A stretch of 64,000 bases of DNA, taken from positions 1-64,000 of the forward strand of contig NZ_JBLZFZ010000035.1 of assembly GCF_050753385.1 (NCBI RefSeq), read 5' to 3'. Under the pieces are notes generated by a model that saw nothing but the letters and a program-made list of their open reading frames with translations, was not told the origin of the DNA and searched no databases. The position numbers were made by a program, and so were the translations under genes. The stretch comes from Pantanalinema rosaneae (GTDB taxonomy: Bacteria > Cyanobacteriota > Cyanobacteriia > Leptolyngbyales > Leptolyngbyaceae). Of this stretch, positions 6,912 to 16,519 are shown in pieces; position 1 is the stretch's first letter; every line of letters starts with the position of its first letter.

Positions 6912-9479
6912 TTGTTCAGATCCTTTTACCCTCTGTTAACAGCAAAACGGCTTGCCATCCTAGAGGCTGTTGTCATTGGTTTAGTGGCAGCCTTAGCGGC
7001 TGTTTTATTAAAGCAAAGTGTTAATTGGTTGGGCGCATGGCGGATACAGGAAACGATTGGGCTACCTGCCTGGGTGCTACTGCCCAGTGTGGGGTTGGTG
7101 GGGGGGTGTCTAGCGGGATGGCTGATTGAGCGGGTGGCTCCAGAAGCAACGGGGAGTGGTGTACCACAGGTGAAAGCTGCCCTAGCCTATGTCCCGATCG
7201 CCCTCAATTTACGGGTCGCGATCGTCAAATTAATCAGCACGACTCTCACACTCAGTTCAGGGTTTGTCCTGGGACGGCAGGGACCTACAGTGCAAATTGG
7301 CGCGGCTCTGGCGGCACAACTGAGTCGCTGGGTGCCCACCTCCCCCGATCACCAACGACAATTGATCGCGGCGGGAGCGGCGGCAGGTTTAGCGGCGGGG
7401 TTTGATGCCCCGATCGCCGGGGTAATGTTTGTGATTGAAGAATTGCTACGGGATTTATCAAGCGTCACTTTAGGAACTGCCATCCTGGCATCGTTTACTG
7501 GCGGGGTGATTTCCAGGTTATTGGGAGGACCGAGTTTGCGATTGGGCATCAATCCGGCGGCGACGCAAAATAGCTTTTCCCTGCCGGAAACTCCCTTTTT
7601 TCTCCTATTAGGAATTCTGGTCGGAATTTTAGCGGCGTTGTTTAATCGCAGTATCCTGACCAGTTTGCAGTTTAACCGGCGAGTGCTGCCCCTACGGTTA
7701 CCCTGGAAAATTGGGTTAGCCGGATTGATCTCGGGTTTAGTCACTGGGTTACTGCCCCTCGACTTCCGAGACACGACCAGTGTGCAGATTTTTCTCACGG
7801 CAGATCAGGCGAATTGGCAAATGATTGCTAGCGCGTTTGTCGTGCAATTCATTTTGACGATCGTTGCGTGTAGTGTGGAAACCCCAGGAGGATTGTTTGT
7901 TCCCAGTTTAGTCTTAGGTGCGGCTCTGGGTCGCCTGGTTGGCATGGTTGCCCATCCCGTGTTAGGCGGAGATCCGGTGATCTATGCCTTAACGGGTATG
8001 GGAGCCTTTTTTGGAGCGGTGGCAAAAGTCCCGATTACCGCGATCGTCATTGTATTTGAAATGACAACCAGCTTTAAGTTAGTGCTGCCGTTGATGATTA
8101 GTTCGGTCACGGCTTATCTGGTAACTGAGCAGTTAGCTCCCGGTTCGCTCTATACCAATCTTCTGGCATTAAAAGGCATTCATTTAGAATCCGAAACCTC
8201 GAATGATGGGCTCTGGACACGTTTAACGGCGGCGGAAGTGATGCAAACGAAGGTGGAAATCCTCAAAAGTCAAATGACGCTAGATGAGGTGATGCAAGCC
8301 TTTGCCCGATCGCACCATCGGGGCTTTCCCGTCCTGGAGCAGGGGCGACTGGTGGGGATTGTCACCCAAACCGATTTAGACAAAATTGGTCAACGCCAGT
8401 TACCTGGGAGTGCCTGTCTGAGCGAAATCATGACCCCCCACCCGATTACCGTCAATCCCTATGACACCCTGACTCAGGTGCTCTATTTACTCTCTCGATA
8501 TAAATTATCCCGATTGCCGGTTGTAGACCATCGCAAATTGGTGGGCATCATTACCCGCAGCGACATTTTGCAAGTGGAATCCGACAAACTCCGACGACAG
8601 GACGATCGACCGGGTCCACGGCCTGAACCATCCTACGTGGTCTACCAAACGCGATCGCCCGCCACCGGACAGGGACGCTTATTGGTGCCGCTCAGTAATC
8701 CCCAAACCGTGGATCGGTTAGTTCAACTAGCAGGCGCGATCGCTCGGGAACGTCACTATGAGATGGAGTGTTTGCAGGTGATTTCGGTGCCCCGCCATAG
8801 CTCTCCTGCCGAAACGACGATGAGTACGACCTTGAGCCGACGGTTACTCAAACGGGTGGATCGCCAGGGACAACACTGGCAGATTCCAATCCACACGCAG
8901 ATCCGCCTGTCCCATACGATCGCCCAGGCGGTCTTAGAAACCGTGAAGGAGCGGCATATCGATCTGCTGCTGATGGGTTGGAAGGGAAGTACCTCCACGC
9001 CCGGACGGATTTTTGGGGATACGGTTGATACGGCAATTCGCCAAGCCGCCTGTGATGTGGTGCTGGTTAAATTTGGTCAGAGTACCTTTTCGCGTTGGCT
9101 TGTGCCGATCGCTGGAGGCCCGAATGCTCATTATGCGGTGCAATTATTGCCTGCCTTAGTGACTCTGAATCCCCAGGCAGAGATCCGGCTCTGTCAAATT
9201 CTTCATGCTTCAGACACCAATCAAAATAGCCAGTTGTTAGAACAGGAAGCCGCCTTTCTCCGGCAACGATTACCCCATAGTGCGATCGTAACGACGTTAG
9301 TTTGTGCTAGCTCAGTCCCTGAAGCGGTCGTTGATATGGCTCACGCCACCCAATGTGATGTGATTTTGGTGGGGGCAAGCCGTGAGGGGCTATTACAACA
9401 GGCGATTCAAGGGAATATTCCGGAGGCGATCGCTCGGCAATCGAACTGTACGGTGATTCTGGTGAGAAAATCCGCCTGA
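6912..9479 (+). CDS. ClC chloride transporter fused to CBS and two Usp domains
   Basis: An 855-residue protein: ClC core (residues about 15-420), two CBS domains (about 440-560), then two universal-stress-protein domains (about 580-715 and 725-853). ClC signatures are clear: GSGVP at 81-85 and GLFVP later. The second signature reads GRQGP at 121-125, so the external gating glutamate is Gln123, while the internal acidic pair EE is kept at 176-177. In E. coli ClC the same Glu-to-Gln change removes the proton-linked gate. The first Usp domain has LLLMGWKGS and the second VILVGASREG, both near the ATP-binding loop of the fold. The only in-frame start after the upstream stop is TTG at 6912, with no good Shine-Dalgarno sequence. 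Confidence 0.92.
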   Translation: MFRSFYPLLTAKRLAILEAVVIGLVAALAAVLLKQSVNWLGAWRIQETIGLPAWVLLPSVGLVGGCLAGWLIERVAPEATGSGVPQVKAALAYVPIALNLRVAIVKLISTTLTLSSGFVLGRQGPTVQIGAALAAQLSRWVPTSPDHQRQLIAAGAAAGLAAGFDAPIAGVMFVIEELLRDLSSVTLGTAILASFTGGVISRLLGGPSLRLGINPAATQNSFSLPETPFFLLLGILVGILAALFNRSILTSLQFNRRVLPLRLPWKIGLAGLISGLVTGLLPLDFRDTTSVQIFLTADQANWQMIASAFVVQFILTIVACSVETPGGLFVPSLVLGAALGRLVGMVAHPVLGGDPVIYALTGMGAFFGAVAKVPITAIVIVFEMTTSFKLVLPLMISSVTAYLVTEQLAPGSLYTNLLALKGIHLESETSNDGLWTRLTAAEVMQTKVEILKSQMTLDEVMQAFARSHHRGFPVLEQGRLVGIVTQTDLDKIGQRQLPGSACLSEIMTPHPITVNPYDTLTQVLYLLSRYKLSRLPVVDHRKLVGIITRSDILQVESDKLRRQDDRPGPRPEPSYVVYQTRSPATGQGRLLVPLSNPQTVDRLVQLAGAIARERHYEMECLQVISVPRHSSPAETTMSTTLSRRLLKRVDRQGQHWQIPIHTQIRLSHTIAQAVLETVKERHIDLLLMGWKGSTSTPGRIFGDTVDTAIRQAACDVVLVKFGQSTFSRWLVPIAGGPNAHYAVQLLPALVTLNPQAEIRLCQILHASDTNQNSQLLEQEAAFLRQRLPHSAIVTTLVCASSVPEAVVDMAHATQCDVILVGASREGLLQQAIQGNIPEAIARQSNCTVILVRKSA

Positions 9480-9514
9480 CCAGGGATAGTCCCTTACCAC
9501 AGTTACAGGGACAG

Positions 9515-9820
9515 TTACAGGGGGGTTCCTTCCCAGGTGACTTTATCCAGAGACTGATGCAGTTGTTGCCACTCGTCGAAGGTTAAGCGATCGGTATCAT
9601 ATAGCTCGCGTAAAAACCGTTTTAATGCCAGCCGCACACAGCATTCATCAATTAACTCGATCGCCGCCCGCCATGCTGCCATGCAACTTCCATAGCCAGC
9701 GCTTTGATGTAAACGGCTGCCGTTGGGAGAATAGCAAGTGGTTGTAAACCGTTCTTCCGTTTGAGTAATCTCAATCATCCAACCCCGATGAAACTCTGTT
9801 AGCTCTGGCATAAATTTCAA
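9515..9820 (-). CDS. Hypothetical protein, 101 aa
   Basis: An unrecognised soluble protein of 101 residues with a compact alpha/beta look: a strand-rich N-terminus (GWMIEITQTEERFTTTCYSP) and a helical second half with two neighbouring cysteines (ELIDECCVRLALKRF). Start choice is between ATG at 9820 and ATG at 9811; the second begins MPELTEFHRG. It converges on the ClC-Usp gene with a 35-bp gap. Its length and sequence style resemble small conserved cyanobacterial proteins, but no function can be assigned. Confidence 0.68.
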   Translation of the reverse strand: MKFMPELTEFHRGWMIEITQTEERFTTTCYSPNGSRLHQSAGYGSCMAAWRAAIELIDECCVRLALKRFLRELYDTDRLTFDEWQQLHQSLDKVTWEGTPL

Positions 9821-10016
9821 ACCGAATATAGCGTTTAATCTGAAAGTTTCCCACCAGATCTACTCCTATCCTAAGAACGAAACTGAAACTAACTAAGCGC
9901 GACCTGACGGAACCCACTCCGCCATTTGTCTGAGCTAAACTGTCCACAAAATTGCCCGATTTAACCGCGAGAATTAACTAAAAAACCAGCTTTAAGGGGG
10001 ATGATCAAGCGTGATT

Positions 10017-13000
10017 TTAGGCAGACTGCTGTAAGGGTAGAGACACGGTAAATTGTGCCCCCTGACCACTTCTCGATCGCAGGGTCACTGTACCACCATG
10101 CAACTCAGCTAATTTGCGCGTAATGACTAACCCTAAGCCACTGCCCTGATGCTTACGGGCTAAAGAACTATCAATTTGTGAGAAGGGTGCAAACAGCAGG
10201 CGTTGATCCGCTTCATCAATACCAATTCCCGTATCCCACACCAGAAAATGAATCATTTCAGTGGCTCGATTTTCCAGGGCAGACCCCATTGAGTGCATCG
10301 TTGTCCCTCGATCGTCTACAGGGTGCGATCGGCGATACACCTGCAAACCGACCGCACCTTTGGGCGTAAACTTTACGGCATTTGTGAGTAAATTGAGCAG
10401 CATTTGTTTCAGTCGTCGGGGATCAGCCACCATCCATTCAATATCAGCCGCAATATCCACTTGTAGGGTTAATCCCTGATGCATGACCCGTTCTTGAATC
10501 AGGCTAATAACCCCCTCACAAACATCTGGCACAAAGATGGTTTGCAATTCCAGTTCCAAGCGATCGGCTTCTAAGCGCGATAAATCTAAAATGTCATTGA
10601 TTAAATCCAATAAATGCTGACCACTGGCATGAATTCGCTCAATATAATCCTTTTGTTTTAGATTTAATTCACCAAAAAATTCTTGCAGCAGCACATTAGA
10701 AAATCCCAGAATTGCAGTCAGGGGAGTCCGTAGTTCATGGCTAGTAGTCGCCACAAATTCCTGCTTTAACCGCGTTGTTTCGGCTAATTGTTGATTTTGA
10801 TGTTCTAGTAACTGCCATTGTTGTTTTAACTCGGTGACATCCCGCGAGACTCCAATCACCCGTTGCACGATTCCCACAGGGTTAAGAATGGGGGCGTAAA
10901 TCGTCTCAAACACTCGCGTCCCCTGGGGCAGACTGACCTCGTGATTAACAAAGACCTTCTCACCCGTGGCAAACGCCTGCTGAATTAAGGGTTCTATGGC
11001 ATCCGCTATCCCCCCTAACAGTTCCCGGTTGGTCTTACCAATTACCTCAGCCTGCGATCGCCCGAGTAAAACACTCCCAGCTGGATTAATCGAGATGTAG
11101 CGCAACTCCGGATCATATTCCACAAACACATCGATCGACTTTTCCAGAAATAACCGAAAATATTGGGCACTTAACCGTTGTTCATGCTCCTGGTGATACA
11201 AGCGATTCTGTCGCAAGGCGATGGCGCAATAGTGCGTCACCTGTTCCAATAACTTGATTTCGGTTGGCTCAAACGAGCGGGCTTGCCACTGCCCCAGAAT
11301 CAACACCCCCTCTAGCCCCTGGGTATCCATAATCGGATTCATCAGCAAAGTAATGGCAGGGGATGCGGTCATATCTGCCGGAGCCTCCCAGTCAGAGTCA
11401 AGTGCCAACCAACATCTTGCTTGCTCGATCGCACAGACATACTCAACCGATTGCCCCATCTGTAAGCGCTCCTGGCAAATCAGCGGCAGATCGGTTAAGG
11501 TCAGCCGTTTGCCTGCCTCTATCCGGTTCGGCGGAGTTGGGGAACTAAAAGCGGTATAACAGGCTTTGAGCTGACCGGGTTGCGGTTGCAGCAATGTCAG
11601 CCAGCAGATATCCAAATTCAGCGTAGACCGTACCCCCTCCACGGCGGCCTCAAAAATATGGTTCTCATCCAGATCCTGGCGTAACGACTCGGTCAGAGTG
11701 CGGATCAGTTGCTCAAATTGCAGGGACTGTTCCAGCGATCGCGTCCGTTGGTGTACCCGGTCTTCTAACTCCTGGGTTTGGGCTTTTAACTGTTGCAGGA
11801 GTCGAGTTTGTTCCAGCGCGATCGCAATTTGATTAGCCACAGCTTGGACGAGTTGCTGCTCATCGATTGTCCAGCTTCTCGGGACTCGGCAATGATGCAC
11901 CACCAGCAGTCCCCACAGGGTGCGCTTGTCTGGCTCCAGCGTTTCATCCATGCTGAGGATCGCGGTGGCAATCATGCTGCGGACATGGACTTGTTCCAGC
12001 ATGGCGCGATGACACTCCGCCAACGATTCCTGTTGCAAATCTGCCATCTTCCACAGGCGACCCTGGCGATAGGCCGTAAGCGAGGGAGGCGGCATACAAT
12101 CGGCTGGAAAAGACTGTCCCAGCATGGAAATAGTCTGAGCAGTCACGGCTTCAGCCGTACAACAGCCACTCCCATCAGTTGCCATTTGATACACCAACAC
12201 CCGATCGGTGTCCAACACCTGCCGCAACCGTTCTACGGCTCCCTGTAGAATCACTTGCAAATCCAGCGTGGTTCGGATCTGAGCGGCAATATCATTGAGT
12301 AGACCTTCCCACTCTCGCCGTTGATGAATTTCCTGCTCTGCCTGTTTTTGAATGCTCAGATCGGTAACAAAGCTGAGTAAATAGCTGTCCTCTGCTTCTG
12401 GATCACCCACTAACGAGAGTTTTACCTCTGTCCACAGCAGAGAGCCGTCGCTACACCAATAGCGCTTCTGCAACACTGGCTGATGCACCTGATGGTTGAC
12501 TAACTGCTGGATCACTCGCAGTTCCGCCGCAAAATCTTCTGGATATGAAATGGCTCGATTATCTAAATGCCGCAGTTGCGCCTCTCGATAACCCGTTAGC
12601 TGGCAAAATGCTGGATTTGCCCGCATGATGCTGCCATCTAGTGCCAGTTGCACCATCCCGACAGGAGCCGCTAAAAATAGTTCATCCACCAGGGTAGATG
12701 GCATCCTAGTTGCAGGCGGAGTCGAGGAGGGGGCAATAGGTGGAGAGGGAGCAAACCAGGCTGAGAACGGTGCTGTCACCTGAAACAATTTGAGCAAGTG
12801 TGCCCAAAAAACTTTCAAGGCGATCGTCTGGTCATCTGGATCAAGCACTGGGGATGTGACCTGGGGCACGATCGCGGTGATGACGGGATTGACGAGTAGC
12901 ATTGCCAACCTTTGCGGATCTAAACTCAATTCGACCTGCCATAGTTCCGGGTTAGCCACCAGGGGATGACTGGAGATCCCTGAATGACTCGTTGGTAGTT

Positions 13001-13574
13001 TCCGCACCGGTTCAATCGCCTTCGGTGTAGGCGGCGATCGCAATTCAAGCCATACCTGAAAATGCGCTGCCACGAGCAAAATCCCGGCTTCTACTCCCTC
13101 CAGACAAACCAGATGCTGGCAGGTGATTGCCTGAGTCGCAGGGTGAGCCATCAGAGTTGGCAAGATGGAGTGGTGAGAGTCTGCATGCGTAGAAGCCCAG
13201 GTTACCGCTGCCGAACTTGGGGCATTGGCGATCGGTGGCATTTCCTGCTCTGGGGGGGCTTTGCTGATCAACCGACGTAAGTAGCGCCTTCGACGGCTAG
13301 AACGGGTAACGTCCGGCAATGACTCAGTCTGACCGTGGCTACCAACCGACGTTAGTGGGGCGCTAGATGGACTCGTCTGCTTCAAGCCGTTGGCTACAGC
13401 CTGTTGCCAGATTTGCTGTAATGTTTGGCACAGGGCAACATCCTCTCCTCCGATAATAACCGCCTGAAGTCTACTACCAGTGGCAACCGCTTCGGGTAAC
13501 CGATGCAGTAACGAAATCAGGTCTGACCAGGGCAATTGCCAAATAACTTGACCCGGTAATATCAGGTGATTCAT
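10017..13574 (-). CDS. Sensor histidine kinase with bilin-type GAF and PAS domains
   Basis: A 1185-residue soluble kinase counted from ATG 13574; a TTG start at 13628 would add 18 residues. Order: uncharacterised N-terminus (1-290), PAS (about 295-412), GAF (423-587), coiled coil, GAF (617-787), PAS (802-917), HisKA with phospho-acceptor His946 in SHELRTP, and HATPase with DTGIGI and GSGLGL motifs. The first GAF carries Cys521-His522 in AECHRAMLEQ, plus YRQGR and LWGLLVVHHC, the pattern of phytochrome and cyanobacteriochrome GAF domains that hold a linear tetrapyrrole. A second cysteine (493, in FPADCMPP) lies near the DXCF position but the motif is not exact. There is no receiver domain and no adjacent response regulator, so it is an orphan kinase, possibly light-sensing. 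Confidence 0.9.
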   Translation of the reverse strand: MNHLILPGQVIWQLPWSDLISLLHRLPEAVATGSRLQAVIIGGEDVALCQTLQQIWQQAVANGLKQTSPSSAPLTSVGSHGQTESLPDVTRSSRRRRYLRRLISKAPPEQEMPPIANAPSSAAVTWASTHADSHHSILPTLMAHPATQAITCQHLVCLEGVEAGILLVAAHFQVWLELRSPPTPKAIEPVRKLPTSHSGISSHPLVANPELWQVELSLDPQRLAMLLVNPVITAIVPQVTSPVLDPDDQTIALKVFWAHLLKLFQVTAPFSAWFAPSPPIAPSSTPPATRMPSTLVDELFLAAPVGMVQLALDGSIMRANPAFCQLTGYREAQLRHLDNRAISYPEDFAAELRVIQQLVNHQVHQPVLQKRYWCSDGSLLWTEVKLSLVGDPEAEDSYLLSFVTDLSIQKQAEQEIHQRREWEGLLNDIAAQIRTTLDLQVILQGAVERLRQVLDTDRVLVYQMATDGSGCCTAEAVTAQTISMLGQSFPADCMPPPSLTAYRQGRLWKMADLQQESLAECHRAMLEQVHVRSMIATAILSMDETLEPDKRTLWGLLVVHHCRVPRSWTIDEQQLVQAVANQIAIALEQTRLLQQLKAQTQELEDRVHQRTRSLEQSLQFEQLIRTLTESLRQDLDENHIFEAAVEGVRSTLNLDICWLTLLQPQPGQLKACYTAFSSPTPPNRIEAGKRLTLTDLPLICQERLQMGQSVEYVCAIEQARCWLALDSDWEAPADMTASPAITLLMNPIMDTQGLEGVLILGQWQARSFEPTEIKLLEQVTHYCAIALRQNRLYHQEHEQRLSAQYFRLFLEKSIDVFVEYDPELRYISINPAGSVLLGRSQAEVIGKTNRELLGGIADAIEPLIQQAFATGEKVFVNHEVSLPQGTRVFETIYAPILNPVGIVQRVIGVSRDVTELKQQWQLLEHQNQQLAETTRLKQEFVATTSHELRTPLTAILGFSNVLLQEFFGELNLKQKDYIERIHASGQHLLDLINDILDLSRLEADRLELELQTIFVPDVCEGVISLIQERVMHQGLTLQVDIAADIEWMVADPRRLKQMLLNLLTNAVKFTPKGAVGLQVYRRSHPVDDRGTTMHSMGSALENRATEMIHFLVWDTGIGIDEADQRLLFAPFSQIDSSLARKHQGSGLGLVITRKLAELHGGTVTLRSRSGQGAQFTVSLPLQQSA

Positions 13575-14264
13575 TTGGGCTGTATGCGATAACGAGTTTT
13601 TTAGAAATGTGAAACTGATTAATCTCAAGCTCTGGCAAGTTTTAAGACAAATTGCCCACTAAGTTCAATGACAAAACTTATAGCAGTTCTCGCCCCCCCT
13701 AGCCCCCCAAAATTGGGGATACAGGAGCCAAAGTCCCCCAGAATATAGCCTGACGGCATCCTAGAAAGGGGGCTTAAAGCCCTACGGGCATACTAGAAAA
13801 GGGGGCTGACCGAATTGACAAGTGTGGTGCATTCATTTGAGAACAGCTGTAGATCAGCCTGCAAAGAAAACAATTTACTTAAAGAAATTTGCTCAACAAA
13901 TCAGTAGTCTGAAGCCCTGTCTAATAGTGAGGGGGGCAACTTTAACGACAGATCTTCAGAAATCTTGAGACACTTCTACCACAATATAAAAATCCTAATT
14001 AGATTATCCATTATCATTGTGCCCATCGAGTTTCACGACTCTGTGACAGAATATGTAAAAATTCATATCCTTATGGCTAATTGAGGCAGGGTGCTAACAT
14101 GTTTGCTCTGAATCTCTCAGCATTGGCAGGAAGCGGAGGTAGAAAAATTGCATCAGCGAACTGGTTAACCGTAATCAGGAACCATGCAGCCGCTATGGGC
14201 TAACGTTACGCCAGCAAGACTGTAACAGATACCACTCAAGGGTCGATCGCGATCGCTAACTTGG
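13575..14264. other. 690-bp gap holding a dispersed repeat
   Basis: The left part holds dispersed-repeat copy A (see its own entry). The right part is AT-rich around 13975-14070 and contains a 34-codon frame from ATG 14099 without a ribosome-binding site, which I do not call as a gene. The promoter of the histidine-kinase gene should lie at its left edge, and the 3' end of the Ser/Thr-kinase transcript at its right edge. No RNA gene is recognised. Confidence 0.4.
13682..13848. repeat. Dispersed G/C-tract repeat, copy A
   Basis: A core of about 119 bp (13691-13809) starts CGCCCCCCCTAG and ends AGAAAAGGGGGCTGA, so its ends are complementary C- and G-tracts. It matches copy B at 56770-56888 over the whole length with few differences; an identical stretch AAAGTCCCCCAGAATATAGC is shared. 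Here the core is framed by an imperfect 10-bp inverted repeat, AGCAGTTCTC at 13682-13691 and GAGAACAGCT at 13839-13848. It has no coding capacity. It looks like a non-autonomous palindromic element. Confidence 0.8.
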
Positions 14265-15332
14265 CTAAGGCAATTGCAACTCAGTCGGAGTTGAGAGACT
14301 TGGTGGAGCGGTAGGAGGAATATGTAGATTTACTCCTATCCGATGTGCCACAGGTTTAATCGTCGGAAAAACATGCTTCGAATGCTCCGGTTGTAATGCC
14401 TGCAAAACAGCGGTAGCAGACTGAAATCGTTGCTGAATCGGCAGAGCCAGCATTTGGTTTAATACATCGGCTAACAGTGGATCCACCTGATCGGCATAAA
14501 TTTGCCACTGCCAAATTTTGTCCACCGCATCAAACAACTGATTGGGCAACCTGCCCGTCAACATGACGATACAGGTAACCGCCAACGCATACAGATCAGA
14601 GGCAGGATAAACCGGGTTCCCTGCCACTTGTTCAGGGGGCGCAAATCCCAATGAGTAGATGCCGGAAGCTTTAGCACCTGTGTTGCGGGTCGTCACTTGT
14701 TGGGCAGACCCAAAATCTAACAAATAAAATTGTCCGTTCCGGTGGCGCATGATATTGGAGGGCTTAATGTCCTGATGAATTGCCCCCCGCTCATGAATAA
14801 ACGTCAAAATGGGCAATACTTGTGCCAACATATCTAACACTTCATCGGACGTGAGGAGTCCTTTTTGAGCGACTTCTTCCTCCATCGTTTGCCCATCAAT
14901 GAACTCTTGCACCAGATAGAAAAATGTTTCCTCTGGGGTGGGTGGCAGCCCGGAAACGGTGAGTTCAAAAAAGGCGAATAGGTCAGGAATCCACGGATGG
15001 GCATTGCCCAGAGTTTCTAACGCTTCGCCCTCCCGTTCAAATAACTCTTTCGCCGTTTCAAATTGTTCCGGTGTCAGGTTGACCGCAGGCTGAAACTGCT
15101 TGACAACACATTGCCGCAGTCCCGGAGTATAGCGATCGCGGGCTAAAAAGGCTGTCCCAAATCCTCCTCGACCTAATAGTTTGAGGGGTAAATAACGACC
15201 CAGCAAAATCAATGGCATCCCACAACATGAGCAATATTTTTGGGATACCGTTTTTAATGTCGCTAAGTCATCCAGATCCGTAAACGAGTTGAGAGGTTGC
15301 AAACAACCTGGACGGGTGCAATATAAATTCAT
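14265..15332 (-). CDS. Ser/Thr protein kinase with N-terminal zinc ribbon
   Basis: A 355-residue Hanks-type kinase. An N-terminal cysteine cluster (C5, C10, C34, C36, C37) forms a probable zinc ribbon, a common prefix of cyanobacterial kinases. The kinase domain has GRGGFGTAFLAR as the glycine loop, Lys78 in VVKQF, HQDIKPSN with catalytic Asp188 (HQD instead of the usual HRD), and DFGSA with Asp206. A short C-terminal tail rich in proline follows; there is no transmembrane helix or extracellular sensor, so it is cytosolic. It begins 6 bp after the rbcR stop codon on the same strand, so the two are very likely one transcript. Substrates are unknown. Confidence 0.92.
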   Translation of the reverse strand: MNLYCTRPGCLQPLNSFTDLDDLATLKTVSQKYCSCCGMPLILLGRYLPLKLLGRGGFGTAFLARDRYTPGLRQCVVKQFQPAVNLTPEQFETAKELFEREGEALETLGNAHPWIPDLFAFFELTVSGLPPTPEETFFYLVQEFIDGQTMEEEVAQKGLLTSDEVLDMLAQVLPILTFIHERGAIHQDIKPSNIMRHRNGQFYLLDFGSAQQVTTRNTGAKASGIYSLGFAPPEQVAGNPVYPASDLYALAVTCIVMLTGRLPNQLFDAVDKIWQWQIYADQVDPLLADVLNQMLALPIQQRFQSATAVLQALQPEHSKHVFPTIKPVAHRIGVNLHIPPTAPPSLSTPTELQLP

Positions 15333-15338
15333 AGGCCA

Positions 15339-16364
15339 TTATGAGTCAATATCCGGCACGACGAGAGGATTCTCTAACACCGCAGGAATTGCTTTCGATA
15401 GAGGATCAGGATGTCCTGCTGTATACCGTTGTAACTCAGCCGTATAGGAAGCGAAGCGGGGTAAGATCTCGCGACAGAATGCCTCCGCCGCTTTGGAGCG
15501 ATAGCGATTAGGATTCACAATCACGGATAGCATCCGTTTAACGACGACATCTTGAATTTTTGACCGATGCAATACCCCCATTTGCAGTTCTTTCTCAATC
15601 GCAGAAATGGAAACAAATGCCGCTCCTAAACCCGATTGCACTGCATTTTTAATGGCTTCGATCGAATTGAGTTCCATTTCAATCTTGAGTCGCCGCGTCT
15701 CAATCCCACATTTTGTTAATACCTGATCGATCACCTTGCGAATGGTTGACTGGGAATCTAAGGCAATAAATTGCAGCTTATACAAATCATCCTTCTGAAT
15801 CACCTCCTCTTTTGCGAGAGAATGGAAAACAGGCAGAATCAGTGCTAGTTCATCCTCAGCGTAGGGAATAATTTCTAAGGAGTCCTGGAGTTCAGGAGAA
15901 ATTTCCCCCCCGATGATGGCTAGGTCAATTTGTCCATTTGCCACGCTCCAGGAGGTGCGTCGAGTTGAGTGAACATGCAGTTGTACGGCAACATCAGGGT
16001 ACTTTTGCCGGAACATCCCAATCATGCGGGGAAGGAGGTAAGTTCCAGTCGTCTGACTGGCTCCAATAATCAGGGTGCCACCTTGGAGATTTTGCAGATC
16101 CTCTAACGCGCGGCAGGTTTCTTGACAAAGCGTCAAAATCTTCTCACCGTAGCTCAGGAGAAGATGACCGGCCTCGGTCAGTTGTGCCCGTCTGCCCCCC
16201 CGATCGAAGAGGGGTACGTCCAACTGACGCTCTAAGTTCTGCACCTGTAAACTAACAGCAGGCTGAGATACATAAAGGCTATCAGCAGCACGCTTGAAGC
16301 TCCCCTCAGCGGCGATCGCTTTAAGAATGCGGAGTTGATCCAGAGTAAAAGGAAGGTCAGACAT
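15339..16364 (-). CDS. rbcR: LysR-type regulator RbcR (Ycf30-like)
   Basis: A 341-residue LysR-family activator. It has the N-terminal winged helix-turn-helix (FTLDQLRILKAIAAEGSFKR, then SLYVSQPAVSLQVQNLERQL) and an effector-binding domain with GASQTTGTYLLPRMIGMF and QLNSIEAIK-like MELNSIEAIKNAVQSGLGAA. These segments are what I remember of cyanobacterial RbcR and its plastid homologue Ycf30, which control Rubisco and carbon-concentration genes. No Rubisco genes lie in this window, so it acts at a distance. It is transcribed divergently from the gene at 16579 and is followed 6 bp later by a Ser/Thr-kinase gene. Confidence 0.92.
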   Translation of the reverse strand: MSDLPFTLDQLRILKAIAAEGSFKRAADSLYVSQPAVSLQVQNLERQLDVPLFDRGGRRAQLTEAGHLLLSYGEKILTLCQETCRALEDLQNLQGGTLIIGASQTTGTYLLPRMIGMFRQKYPDVAVQLHVHSTRRTSWSVANGQIDLAIIGGEISPELQDSLEIIPYAEDELALILPVFHSLAKEEVIQKDDLYKLQFIALDSQSTIRKVIDQVLTKCGIETRRLKIEMELNSIEAIKNAVQSGLGAAFVSISAIEKELQMGVLHRSKIQDVVVKRMLSVIVNPNRYRSKAAEAFCREILPRFASYTAELQRYTAGHPDPLSKAIPAVLENPLVVPDIDS

Positions 16365-16519
16365 AACAGCTAAACCTGAAGTTATGAAAGGAGCCTGAAC
16401 ATGATTGGGAGCAGAATGCTAGATGAGAAAGGAAAATGAATCAACAAATTCAGGGGCTTCTAGAATCAAAACCGTACCATAAATAGTTGCTCAAGCCTCT
16501 GGAAATGCGTTCAGACATA

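Noticed and set aside
14099..14203. 34-codon frame beginning MFALNLSALAG
   Set aside because: No ribosome site, not hydrophobic throughout, no recognisable family; chance frame.
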